Below, piece by piece: positions 1 through 10,949 of a DNA stretch of 64,000 nt (positions within the stretch are counted from its first letter, which is position 1; every line of letters starts with the position of its first letter). The notes under the pieces are model-generated. The model ran no database searches and was not told the DNA's origin. It was given only the letters and a program-made list of their open reading frames with translations. The position numbers were made by a program, and so were the translations under genes. The stretch covers positions 2,091,431-2,155,430 of the forward strand of contig NW_025064883.1 in assembly GCF_019112545.1 (NCBI RefSeq). The letters run 5' to 3'. The DNA comes from Guyanagaster necrorhizus (lineage: Eukaryota; Basidiomycota; Agaricomycetes; Agaricales; Physalacriaceae).

Positions 1-395
1 AGGTCCCTTCGTCACCATGGACCCATATTTCAGTGGATATCACAACTAGACTTCCCGAAAGTGACAGCTATGATGCGACCATCACCATAGTCGATCGCTT
101 CTCGAAGGCAATCATTCCAATCAACGGCTCAATGGAATTAAAACAACCGACCAGCCAACAATGAGGGAATGTTAGAGAGGATGACAAAGATGACTCTGTC
201 CAAAACTTGAGCCGATCATGTGATACCAAAAACCTGAGACAGCAGGACGATAAAGATGATGGCCCAAACCAGACAATCCCATCCAAAACCAGCCTGGCCA
301 ATGATGGATGGGTCCAGCAGATTGGCCACCTCCTGCCTGGGGCAGGGGACTCCCTTAATTTGACCATCAGGATGATGGTCTTAAGGAGGGGGTAA
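1..395 (+). pseudogene. E1: integrase-core fragment and 3' untranslated end of an A-type gypsy element
   Basis: The first 120 bases encode an rve integrase segment read as ...SVDITTRLPESDSYDATITI followed by VDRFSKA, the same segment as in element A near 42800. After about base 150 the reading frame stops matching and the rest of integrase and the chromodomain are missing, so there is an internal deletion that joins integrase to the 3' untranslated region. The last bases, CATCAGGATGATGGTC then AAGGAGGGGG at 381-392, are the polypurine tract next to the 3' LTR and match element A at 44071-44091. Several CpG dinucleotides survive (for example TCGATCGC), so this copy is less decayed than its neighbours. 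The 5' part of the element lies left of the window. Confidence 0.85.
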
Positions 396-929
396 TGTTA
401 CGATTTTTCCTATATTTCTCCTATTTTCTTTTCTTTTTCCTTGGAGATAACCCTTATCTTGCTTAGTCAGGGCACTTAGGCCAGTGCTTAAGACTGTGGA
501 AATGCTTAGCTCAGCAGCTCAGTCAGTCAATCTCCTATGGTGCTGCTGTGTGCTGTGAAGGGAGAGACAATGCTCCTTTTGTCCCCAAATTGCAGTGCAT
601 GACTACAGCTCCGCAGCAAGACAGCAGCTTTTTGTGGAGAGCCTGGCAATGGTAGGGGAAACAGCTCTACAGCAGACAATATCTTTTGTGCACAGTTATT
701 TATAGCGAGATAACAGAACAGTATTTAAGTAGCTTAGTTCTCGCTGTAATACCCCAGTCTTGAACTAAAGTTTATACACCACCATCTTATCTCAAGCTCA
801 ACTAATTCGAAGAGCCTTGACCACACTATTCCATCTGCACATAAAGTGAACTCAGTCAGACATACCTGAAGTGCGAGGTACCGAACTGTTTATCATGTGC
901 TAATGGTCATGTGGGATTTGGGTCTAACA
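396..929 (+). repeat. 3' LTR of E1 (family A LTR)
   Basis: The repeat starts TGTTACGATTTTT and ends GGGTCTAACA (TG...CA), directly after a polypurine tract. It matches the LTRs at 36206-36733 and 57093-57609. A TATTTAAG box lies at 722-729, and a degraded self-primer sequence (AGTCTTGAACTAA) at 756-768. The bases after it (cttgt, 930-934) should be one half of a 5-bp target duplication, but the other half is outside the window. Confidence 0.88.
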
Positions 930-3193
930 CTTGTGGACTTTCTGAATAGCTGAGTCAATGAATTTGTCATATACTATCTGTTTAAATGTGAGTCAGAATG
1001 GAAGCCAATAGTGCTCTCTGGTTGTCAAATAGAGGTTCCAACTCTTCAAGATCCATCAGACTTTAGCTTTGTCTTTGAAGTATGATGCAGCAAAGGCAAC
1101 TTGGTAAATATCAGCTAATAGATACACCAAGTGTACCTTGAAGTATTGTTCACAATCAGTTAAAAAGCAATCAATGTCATCAAAGTGCCTCTTAAAGGGT
1201 CATAGTTTTTGTACAAGGTCAGGTTTGCATTGTATAAGAACTGAGTCATTAGCAAGTGGCTCTATAGAGTTCAGATATTCATGAAAAGATGGGATTTTCT
1301 GGTGTGACCCAGAGAATGAATAAAGAGAGTGATTGTTTATGATTGGACTTTCTATGGATTGGTTTGGTTTTCTGATGATCTTTCTGTAAATGACTGTGAA
1401 CCTCTGTCTAGTGGCTTTAGGATCATCTCTCTCAGCCTGACCACTAGTTTCAGCTTCATTAGCAGAAGGTTGTTCTCTCATCAGTCAGCTTTCTTTGGGC
1501 TTCCAGAGATATCTGGTCAGATTCTCAGCTTGTAATATTTGTGGCCACTAGCAATGCATGGAGATCATACTGATAGTTTGGATAGTTGGTGCCAAATAAA
1601 TGGCCCACTTAGAAGAGACAGATGATATATTCAGCATTGGTCAGATATTGAATCAGGATTGATAACCTGAGAGTTTGGCTAGGAGGTCTTTAAAGTGGAC
1701 TTAGTTGTAAAGAAAAATAGTCTGCTCTATAGCACTATACTGTAAAATATCAATTTTTTCAGTATCAGTCACCATTAAATACTCTTTTTCTAGTAGGGTC
1801 ATACTCCATTCTATATTTCAGAGAATTTCTATGACCCTTTCTTGGTATATCCTTCTGAACTCCTTCTCCTACTCTCATTGTATTTTTTCTTCTAATAATT
1901 CTTCATCCTTGGATTTATAAAATCCAACAGACCAGTTAAAAGATGTTATATTCTATTCATCCTCCTCATTATTCTTACTGTTTTCACTGTCCTCTCCAAG
2001 GGAGTTGTTGAGCAGGTTAAAGATGGACAGCACTCAGGGTTTCACTATCATGGATGATCTGTCTTTGATTGCTGAGTCCAGAGTTAGCAGAAGAGGAAGG
2101 TTGAAGAAGGAGTTCTTTGCTGAACTCAGTCTCTCCTTCTATTATTTCCACTATTATGCAATACTCTCAGAGTTGGTTAGTATTCTGCTTGTCAAGGAGT
2201 ACTCCAGCAACTCTGCCTCAGATGATTTGCCAGATGATTGAGTCAGAGATATGGACTGAGAGTGGGAGGTGGATTCCATAAGTGGATAAGAATGTGTTGA
2301 GAATTCAGGGAATTTGCTGTAGAGGAGTTGGAGGGTACTGATTCAGACCAACTTGCTAACAAGTCTTATCAGCTTGGTTTACAAAAAAAGCTCTGAGATC
2401 TACTATGGTATTTATTTCATTCATAGTACTCTCTTTTTTGTCATTATTCATATTCTTCTTCATACTGCTCTTGTAGATAGACTTCTTCCATGCTGTGTCA
2501 GGCTTTGGACTCAGACTGGATTCTGGCTGATTGCATCTTGTAGGCTCTTGTAATATCTCAGTTAATTTCTTCAATACTCTACCAGTAGAGGCTGAAGTTG
2601 CTGTGCCTGTTGCTCTGATTGGTAGAGTGTGAATTTGCAAGGTCTCTATCAGTGGTCATATAAAGAGAGTTGTGAGTGGAACCTGTAGCTATTCCAGTAG
2701 CATTAAGAGAGTCTTGAGCATGGTTTCTAATTCCATACTCTAGAGAGACAGTGAAAAAAGCAGAAGATGGCTCTGCACTAAAAAAGTCATCAGGAGAGTC
2801 CTCATCCTCATGGTCTGAGACTGGAGAGAGGTTCAGTGGATTATAATGGAGGATACATCAATAGTATCATCAGTGGTATCAGAGTTCTTCTTATTCCATC
2901 AGAAGAACATTCAAATTTGTGATCCCAGGAGTGGCTTCTGATATAACTTCTTGTATGGACTCATCAGTAGTTTGGACAGGTTCAAGAGGAAGGTTATGGA
3001 GGGAAAGGATCAGTGTGACATTTCTAGTTCAGTGGTAAACTGTTTGGAGACTATGGTAATATCTGATTACCCAGACAGTGACAGACTGGCTCATTTGGCA
3101 GAGGTATACAATAATAAAAAGCCCAAGCAGGATGCCAATAATGGCACTCAAGAGCTTGAAAAAGTCAGATGTGATATTGTGGGTTGATAGCAT
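930..3193 (-). pseudogene. E2: leader and Gag remnant of an A-type gypsy element
   Basis: On the minus strand translation begins at an ATG at 3193, 60 nt inside the 5' LTR, with MLSTHNITSDFFKLLSAIIG and a hydrophobic run ILLGLFIIVYL, a probable single membrane span. The same leader is found in A (36790), K (57666) and H (29766). Further along, a Gag core homologous to A 38953-39240 and K 59775-60100 is recognisable at about 930-1200. The frame is destroyed by many transition stops. Homology ends exactly where the LTR of E1 ends, at the codons for 'EVHK', so E1 was probably inserted into E2. No host gene is visible in this stretch. Confidence 0.75.
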
Positions 3194-3252
3194 TTGGTTT
3201 TCTTCATCTCTAATGTGTGTAAGAAAAGAGAAGCAGAAAGCTTTAAACTAAC

Positions 3253-3694
3253 TGTTAGATCTAACTGGCATGTGATCTGGATACATAATAAACTAGTACT
3301 GTATCATGTTTGTACAATCACACTAGAGTCCACTTAATGTGTTATACCAGGCAAAGTGCTTTAAGGCCAGAGACAAGCTAGACTTGAGAGAAGATAATAT
3401 AAGATAAACTTGAAGTTGGGCTACTATAGCAGGAGCTATCCTACTTATATACTGTTTCTGTTAGCAATAAATATAACTACTATCTATTGTGTTGTTCTAT
3501 ACTATGATATTGATGCTGTCTGGTCATCAAGGATGAGACAATAGGAATTGTCTATGAGCAAAGTGATCAAGTATAATAGCACCTTATCTGTTATAATTAC
3601 TTAATCTTTTTACACCCTTCAAAAATGCATTTAAGATAAGATAGATGCTCTGATAAGATAAAAAAGAAAAACAGATATAGATAAAATTATAACA
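3253..3694 (-). repeat. 5' LTR of E2 (divergent family A LTR)
   Basis: The left edge is TGTTAGATCT and the right edge AAATTATAACA (read on plus), giving TG...CA termini. It is closest to the LTR split by the pogo element at 18563-20435. The inside flank at 3238-3252 (aagctttaaactaac on plus) is a decayed form of the conserved primer-binding sequence AAGCTTCAAGCTAAT seen in H. The matching LTR segment near 3405-3417 (aaacttgaagttg) retains partial complementarity. Confidence 0.8.
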
Positions 3695-3699
3695 TGAAG

Positions 3700-4290
3700 T
3701 TGACTACTGTGAGTGAATTCCATACTGCACAGTATTTTGTGATAAGCTTTTTGGCATGTGAAAGATTCTTTTTAGCATACCAATAGTTTTTTTCATTGTT
3801 ATAGCCTCTGAAATAGACTGAAAATCACTGTTTTTGATAATGAATCTTGTCATTGAGGATTGCATTGATCTCATACTCATCTTTATTATTAATAACCATC
3901 AGTTTAGATGGCAGTGATGCTTCTCAGTTAGAGAACTCTGCTAGTCAGAATGACTTGAATAGGTTCTTATTGAAGACAGGATAGATTTTCCATATTTTTA
4001 GAATAAACAATTTATAAGTCCTATCATTTATTTTCATTATGACTTTAAAGAGGCCTTTAAACTTGTTGTTTAATTTTTTCATCTTTCTATCTGTCTTTAA
4101 GTTTTTTATGTTCAACATGACTTTATTGCCTGATTGATAGTCTTTTGCCAATAACTTCTCCTTGTCATACTGTTTTTTCATAGAGTCAGCAGCTTTGTTT
4201 AGTGTGCATTCAGCTTTATCATGAATCTTCTTCATTTCAGCTACAATCTCAAAGCTTTTTAAATGTTTCAGCATCAGTTCTATTTTCTAC
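3700..4290 (-). pseudogene. Gypsy integrase C-terminus plus chromodomain remnant, divergent family
   Basis: From about 4274 downward the minus strand encodes a typical integrase C-terminal module: an AADSMKKQYDKEKLLA helix, then NKVMLNIKNLKT, FKGLFKVIMKINDRTYKL and WKIYPVFNKNL. After a stop, a chromodomain-like stretch follows (KDEYEINAILNDK, then FSVYFRGYNNEKNYWYAKKN), ending near 3700. It is distinct in sequence from both family A and family B tails, so it represents a further chromovirus family. Its 3' LTR is not seen; the E2 LTR abuts it at 3694. The upstream pol is missing and sequence beyond 4290 is unrelated. Confidence 0.78.
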
Positions 4291-4680
4291 TGCTCTTTAG
4301 CTAAGAGAAAGTTAATGAGACTACTCAGTAAGCTCAGCAATACCAAACATGATAAGACTGATTAATGAGTTTATTTTTTTGTATTTTATTTATAGTCAAC
4401 ATATTGAATATAGGCTCATTAGACAATATAGTGCAGTGTCTATAGTTGCTATTTTTAATGGATATGATAAGTTTAGATCTCACTGTATATATCTATCATT
4501 TATTTCACAGGCTTAAAGAGCTTATGCAGAAGAAGGGCATAATGATGGCTCAGCTATTAATTGCATGGATTCTCAGCAAGAATGATAAGCTGATATACTG
4601 TCATATAGAGTCCTCATATCTTCATTTTATTCAAATATCATCACATCTATTATAGATATGAAATTGCTTGATAACTGAAT
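4290..4680 (+). pseudogene. Aldo-keto reductase C-terminal fragment, probable host gene remnant
   Basis: An uninterrupted stretch at about 4512-4620 reads LKELMQKKGIMMAQLLIAWI then LSKNDKLIYCHIES. This resembles the conserved aldo/keto reductase segment 'A.KKG.TPAQLALAWVLAQGD.I.PIPGT'. It is preceded by TTTATTTCACAG, a plausible intron 3' end. Further upstream, at about 4322-4360, a weak YSVSSAIPNMIR match to the 'Y.GVS..SP..IR' region can be read, and QHIEYRLI near 4398 resembles 'VQ.EYSL'. No complete domain, NADPH site or catalytic tetrad is present. The call rests on one good motif and weak neighbours. Confidence 0.5.
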
Positions 4681-5239
4681 AAAGGATATAATAGATGCAG
4701 CTTACTATTTGAAAAATTATGACTTGTTGATCCCTTCTTTAGAAGTGATGAAAGTTAAGTTGACAAAGAACAAGATTATATCTTTAGAGAAAAAATATAA
4801 GTTATTAATAATTTCTAGATATTCTTAGTGAAAATGAGAAGAAATTTTGTATAAGATGTGGATACATATATAACAAAATACTCTTGATGAATACCAGAAA
4901 AATATTATACTCATATATTTAGTTATAGATCAACAGCTTTCATTATTCAATATAGCTATTATTAATATCTAAAATTTGATTTTTTTTCTGTTTTGGCATC
5001 ATTGAAGTCTCAAGAGAAAAAGTTTTTCAGAAAGCATATTTTTACTATTTGTAGGGTTTACAGACAACATGAAATAAATAAAGATATCTATACAAGTGCT
5101 GAAGGCAAGAGTCATGTGAGTGCTCAGAGGTCATAGACTTTTTTGAACATGATTTGTTGAAGGAAAATATTGTAGATTGTTTCATTTTTTTACATCCTTC
5201 ATCAAATCAAAACTCCAAAGCAGAGAAAATAAAACTCAC
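4681..5239. other. AT-rich stretch with no recognisable gene
   Basis: I find no LTR, no retroelement domain and no frame longer than a few dozen codons with recognisable similarity. Dense A/T runs and short frames suggest decayed intergenic or gene sequence. Confidence 0.5.
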
Positions 5240-5972
5240 ATATCACAGTGAACTCTGGATTTAAAGGCCCACCTGCTTTCAAGGTTCTAATCTGTCTCAG
5301 AGACAGTAGCCACATTCTCCTTAATAAGTTTCACTTCACTCTAAAGCTCAGATAAATCCAGACTTATAACTTTATCTTTTTAAGCATCTACAACAAAGCT
5401 CAAGATTGCATTGTCAATATCTGCATATGAATTCTGATGATCTATCTAGATTTCTATATTGTGAAAGTCAATATTGCACTCACACTCCACACAGACTAGC
5501 TAGTCCAGATTAGTCTGTACCTATAGCTCAGATTCAAGAAAATATAGAAGACTGCTCTCATCATTGTTGTATTCATAATTGAAGAGTGCAAAGGCTTTGT
5601 TGATAATAAATACAGGATCATTGTCAGAGAATATATAGAAGGATTGTTTCTAGCATAGACATAGTTTGCAGAGAGGAGAAGCAGCTATTAAAAAAGAATA
5701 TGGATGAGCTCTAAAGAGTTTATGTATAGCAACTATCTATAGGTTAAGATAGTGGAACTGCAACTTGATGTTCTATTGATGCCATATCAGCAACAATAAA
5801 TGTCTATCCTTATAGAGCAGCTGATCCAGCCTGATGGTCAATAAGAGAATGAAGCTAATGTCAAGTCTATTATTGTTTTAGTATTTTGTTGTGAGAATGA
5901 GTTATAGCCTTCAGGATTGAAAAAGTTACTGCCAGAGACAATTGCTGCAGGTCCTGAATTTTCTGATGTCAT
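5240..5972 (-). pseudogene. Degraded ORF of unknown function just downstream of element C
   Basis: A minus-strand ATG at 5972 starts MTSENSGPAAIVSGSNFFNP, and protein-like sequence continues in changing frames to about 5240. Segments include HKLFRAHPYSFLIAASPL (about 5730), SDNDPVFIINKAFALFNYEY (about 5600) and VCVECECNIDFHNIEI (about 5480), then SLDLSEL and VKLIKENVATVSETD. Stops are mostly TAG/TGA/TAA at positions that one C-to-T change would explain. I do not recognise the family, and it has no retroelement motif. Element C is inserted 36 bp upstream of this ATG, in the presumed 5' flank. It could be a host gene fragment or an unrecognised transposon protein. Confidence 0.4.
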
Positions 5973-6008
5973 AACAGGAAGCTGAAAAGCACTGACAGAT
6001 TAAGAAGA

Positions 6009-6509
6009 TGTTAGAAATGTGCCAATCAAGTGGGCTTTAGTGCATGCACAGAGACTGGCAAAGTGCATGGGCATCAATGAAGCTATTGGCAATGTCACCC
6101 TTGAGTTGGAGCCTAAGGATCTGGATGGACAGAACAGAGTTCTGTCAGAAAAATGAATAGGAGTATCCTTTGTAGTGGAATTTGATGGATGAGGTAAGGA
6201 GGAGTTGAAGTGAGTGTGAAGTGTAGATGGCTTATCCAAGTTGATATTTGAACTGAGTAGTTATAATGATTATACATGGCTTTATATACTAATAGTAGCT
6301 AATTCCAAGTCAGATTCTATTGGGTTCCAATGTCAATATTTGCTACCAAGTTTGGGGTCTAGATATTACAATGTGAAATACAGATATGAAATGATAATGG
6401 TGAAAATAAAATTAATAGGTAATGAGAAGCAGCTGGAGTCTGGTGGATTTCCATGATTACATTCATGGTTGGTTAAGGTGACATAGAGGCCAGTGGCATG
6501 TGCATAACA
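6009..6509 (-). repeat. 3' LTR of element C (family B)
   Basis: On plus it runs TGTTAGAAATGTGCC...GCATAACA. The adjacent inner sequence, read on minus, is AATGGGAGGATAC, a short purine-rich tract that serves as polypurine tract. A TTTATATA (TATATAAA on minus) and the sequence atatttgaact are present inside, as in the other family B LTRs. Confidence 0.9.
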
Positions 6510-6570
6510 GTATCCTCCCATTAGCATTCTTGCCCTCAAAAGCACAGATCCTGATGGCCAGTGGGTCCAT

Positions 6571-6930
6571 ATGGAAGATTGTTAGTGGCCATAGGAATTT
6601 TTTGCAACTTAGTCAGATACCATCACCATTGCTCTAACTATGTCACCTCCCACTGCATATCATCACTCACATACTTCTGAGCCTTTGGTGAGGAAACCCA
6701 CCCCTGATAGCCCTGAAGAGGCTAAGGAATTATTTCATCTGGAACCGCAGTTTGTGGAGGAAGAATACACAGAGGCTATAGTGGAGGCCTGGAAGAAGGC
6801 CTGACTGATTTTCAAGAATGAGAGGGATCAGAAGGTGGAGGATCTTCAGAAGGTGATGTTGAAGAGGCTGGATGAGGACATAGAGGAGTTGAAGGAGCAG
6901 GAGGAGAGTTTGGGTTCTGCTTCTTTGTAA
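6571..6930 (+). pseudogene. Antisense ORF (aORF) of element C, shortened by an in-frame deletion
   Basis: This ORF lies between pol and the 3' LTR on the strand opposite to Gag-Pol. It starts with ATG at 6571 (MEDC), contains the segment SHTSEPLVRKPTPDSPEEAK, then EEEYTEAIVEAWKKA, and ends KRLDEDIEELKEQEE...SASL at the TAA at 6928. Three or four Trp/Arg-to-stop changes interrupt it. Compared with the copy in element B (44902-46303), about 1.04 kb is missing between the 'EYMEAVE' and 'VEV-KK' segments. The deleted part carried a coiled coil and a Cys-rich motif. The frame on both sides of the deletion is the same. Confidence 0.65.
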
Positions 6931-7108
6931 AAAATATTTTGTATGAAATGTATATAGAAAAGAGCATTGGATATTGGTAGTGGATAAAAATGTAATTGCA
7001 AGATTTTTTGACTTTGAAAGTGTAGAAGAGATGATTGAATGGTGGTAATTAGTGGTTAGAATTGAAATAGTAAGGTGAGGCACTGGTGGTGTCCAGAGTA
7101 GCATTGTA

Positions 7109-10100
7109 TTAGGAATAAGATGTTTGAATGACTTTGGATAAGAGTCCTGGTTTGCCTGGGTATTGATGGTGGAAGTCTTTAATGAATTCATTGGCAGAGA
7201 ACTCAGAGGCTAATAACCAAGTAAATTCTTTATTGGTACCTTTATAGCCTAGCCACTGGATCTTGTACAGCAGTGGGCAGCAGAACCAGCAGTCCAGTTT
7301 AGAGTCAAGGATTTGAACTATTTCAAAATGTTCTTCTCTGTCGACTTCGACTAGAGGCAACAATGGTTGGATTCAGTTAAGGATGGTGTTTTCTTCTACA
7401 GGTTCTAATTGTGACACATAAAAGACTGAGTGAATGGACCAGAGATCCAGCAGAAGCCTCAGTGTGAAGGAGTGGAAACTCATTTAGGCTATGATTTCAA
7501 AAGGGCTGAAGTATTTCTCCAAGAATTTTTTAATCAGATGGATGGTTTTGATATATTTGAAACTGAGGTAGACCTTGTCTCTCACTGTGAATAAGAGCAC
7601 CAAAATCTAATGCTTGTCTGCTTAAGTCTTGTAGCAAGCCTGAGCCTTGGAGATTTTGTCTTTTAATATTTGATAGAGTTCATCAAGGTCAACTACAAAG
7701 TCTCATGCCTGAGCAGAGATGATGTTTCTTTCAGAGTGAATGATGATGTTAGAGTGGTAGCTCTTGTTGGCAAAAAACAGAGAAATTCCAGTGGATGCAT
7801 TAGAAGCATTGTTGTATGCAAACTTGGCAATGGGTAAGAGGATGTCTCAGTTGTCCTATTGGTAGGAGCAGTAGATGCAGATGTACTATTCCAGAGTTTG
7901 ATTTGCCTATTCAGTTTGTCTGTCAGCCTCTGGATGGTACCCAGAAGTAAGGTGGAGTTCCATATCAAGAGCTATGGCTAAGACACAAGTAAATTGAAAA
8001 ATGAATTCAGAGCCATGATCCAAGATGATGTGACTGGGTACTCCATGTTTGGAGAACACATAGATAAGAAAAAGTTGAGTGAGCTCTGCAGAGTTAATGG
8101 TGTCATGAGTGGGGATAAAGATGGCTTGCTTGCTAGCTCAGTCTATGACTACTAAGATGGCAGTAAATCTATTGGAGTCTGGTAGTTGTTCAATGAAATC
8201 CATGGAAATAGAATCCTATAGCCATTCAGGGACTGGTAGAGGTTTGAGTAATCCATAGAGGCAGTGTCTAGGTGTCTTGTTGCATCCACAGACTGTGCAG
8301 GACTTAATATAGTGTCAAACATATTCATGCATCTTTGGCCAGATGTAATTCCACCAGATGAGCTCTAATGTCTGGTTTTGACCAAAATGGCCTGCCAAGA
8401 TGTGGTCATGGTTGTTCTGTAGTATACAGAGATGGAGGTCTCTGGACTCTGGAATATAGATGTGGCCTTCAAGGCAGAAGATGTCTGATTCATCAATGAA
8501 CCACTGAGAGGAGGAAGATTCTAAAGTGGCTTTAGTCTGGTGGAGGCTGTTAGAGAATGTAGGGTCAGAAGATTGTACCTGTTTGATATCAATATGGAGC
8601 TTGTTAATGTCCATGATCACACTGGCTCAGAGGGTAGGGCCTTCAAGGTAAGTTGCACAGAGTGATGTGAAAAGTTGTTCTTGGGTGAACACTGATCAGA
8701 AATTGTGGGGATTGACTTGAGCATATTGGCTATCCTCTTCTTTAGGGTAGACATCCCATCATCTAGTAAGTGTATCTGATTTCCCACCAAGTTTTCCAGA
8801 TCAGAACCAGATTACTAGGTTGAACTGGGATAGATATTCAGACCAGTAGACTTATCAGTGGGTTAGAATCTTAGTGGTGGTGAAGTATTCAAGGTTCTTA
8901 TAGTCTGTTACAACATCAATGGAGTCCACAGAGCCTTCAAGGTAGTGCTGCCAATGTTTAAAAGCTTCAAAAATAGCCAAAAGCTTCTTGTTATGGGTGT
9001 CATAGTTGAGTTCAGCATTGTGGAGGCTTCAGAAGTGGAATGCAATTGGGTGAATTTTGCCATCTTCAAGGTAGATAGAGAGGATAGCTGCAATGGTGTA
9101 ATCAGAGGCATCAGTTTCCACCACTATGTTTCAATTGGGAACCCAGTGAGTAAGGATGGGAGCATGTGTAAAGGCCTGTTTCAAATCATTGAAGGCAGCT
9201 AAGCATTTATCATCAAATTTCTATAGAGTTTCCTTATGGATGAGTCATATAAAGAGGATGATAATGTTGCTATATCCATGTATAAAGTGATAATAGAAGT
9301 TGGCGAAGCCAAGGAAGGATTGGATGTCCTTAACTTTTTGTAGCACTGGCTAGTCAACAATGGCCTTGACTTTTTCTTTAGACATGCAAAGTCCTTCAGA
9401 TGATAGAATGTAGCTTAGGTACTCCATGGAGTTCTGATTGAATTCACATTTGGAACCTTTGTAGTAGAGTCCATTAGCTCTAAGCCTGTGTAGGACCTCA
9501 TGAACATGTTTCTGGTGATCTTCTGGGTTGTCAGAATATATAAGGATATCGTCAAGGTAGACTACTACTGATATGTCGAGCATGTCAGAGAATATATTAT
9601 TCACAAATCATTGGAATGCCATTGGAGCATTTGTGAGGCCAAAAGACATGACATGCCATTTGAAGGAATCATAACAGATCTGGAAGGCTGTTTTCTATTC
9701 ATCTCTCTTAGCTATGTGAATGAGATAGTAGGCATGCTGAAGGTCAAACTTGGTGTAGATGCACACAAAGTGGGTGGAGTTGAGGAGATCAAAAATGAGG
9801 AGAAGAGGGTAGTGATCTTTCTTGGAGATTTTGTTTAGGCTATAGTAGTTGATGCAAAGTCAGAGTTCATTGGTCTTCTTCTTGACAAATAGAACCAGAG
9901 CCTCATGTAGAGAGTAGAATAGAGTAATAAACCCATTGCACAGATTATTATCAATAAACTCTTGTAAGGTCTTGAGTTCAGATTCTCAGAGAGAATAAAT
10001 GGATCTAAGTAGTGGAGATGTTTCTTTCTTGAGGTTGATTTTGAGGTCATACAGCCTGTGTTTGAGTAGCTTTTTGAAGAGGGTATGACTGAAGACATCT

Positions 10101-10840
10101 GCAAAATTGTGATACTCTACTAGCACTGATAAAAGATCTGCTGGTTCTGCAGATGCAGCTTTGGCTCCAATATTAGGCAAGAAAGGCTGCAGTGTAAACT
10201 GCTGAGTGCCTTCTTCTGCACTGGCTCAGATAAGTGTGACAGCAGATATGATGGAGATCTTTGGATATGCTTTTGTAGTAAAAGACTCTGAAGGAGGATA
10301 GAAATAGATGGATTTGTATAGGAATAGAGTCTGCTGGCTATCTGGAGTGGATTTAGAATAGGGTGAAGCCCTGAAAGTTGGACTGATGGAGTCTGATAGG
10401 CACAGAAGTCTTAGAATTGAGCTGGAAGCCTCAGAGAGGGCTGGACTGTTGTTCTGTAGGTATGGAAGTCTCTGAGATGTGGTGAAGGCTGTGGAATTGG
10501 TTGGAGTGAGATCCTGATAGCTTGAGCAGAAAATGATACTGTTCTCAGCTCAGTCAATCAGTGGATTGTAGCAAGAGAGCCAGTTGTATCCTAGGACAAG
10601 ATTGCAAGATGAATCCAAAGAAGTGACATAGAAGTTGATGAGGAAGGTGTCTCCAGATGGAAAACAGATGGAGATGGTTGTGATTTGAGATATATGGCTC
10701 CTGATGGAGCTATCAAATAATCAAAGTTGCACACTAGGGATAGTTTTAATGGGAATTTCATTGGCAGCTACATACTTGGTGTCAACAAAGCAGTGGCTAG
10801 AGCCAGAATCAATAAAAGCAAGAAAATGCAGAATGATACA
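7109..10840 (-). pseudogene. Element C Pol: protease, RT, RNase H, integrase, chromodomain
   Basis: Read leftwards on the minus strand. A retropepsin motif LALIDSGSSHCF is near 10830-10790 (here LAFIDSGSSH). RT spans about 10100-9300 with the catalytic YLDD at 9559-9548 intact. RNase H follows at about 9120-8870 (ETDASDYTIAAILS). The integrase zinc module is at 8480-8270 (HDHILAGHFG...CTVCGCNKT), the integrase core at about 8250-7900, and a chromodomain at 7363-7109 (EIVQILDSKLD...LLYKIQWLGYKGTNKEFTW, ending QYPGKPG). The reading frame is broken many times by transition stops, so it is inactive as one polyprotein. Closest relative in the window is element B, nearly collinear throughout. Confidence 0.9.
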
Positions 10841-10949
10841 AGTTGAGGAATCATTGGGTTCCATAGTAGTCGGTAATTCTGCTGAGAGAGGAATGTGAAA
10901 GGAGTGATTAGAAAGGGATGTTGCATTGAGAGTGATGACCTCTAGTGTG

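Noticed and set aside
6730..7191. Minus-strand 153-codon frame between chromodomain and 3' LTR of element C
   Set aside because: Low-complexity Leu/His/Thr-rich composition, overlapping the plus-strand aORF and unrelated to gypsy domains; the corresponding frame is not kept in element B.
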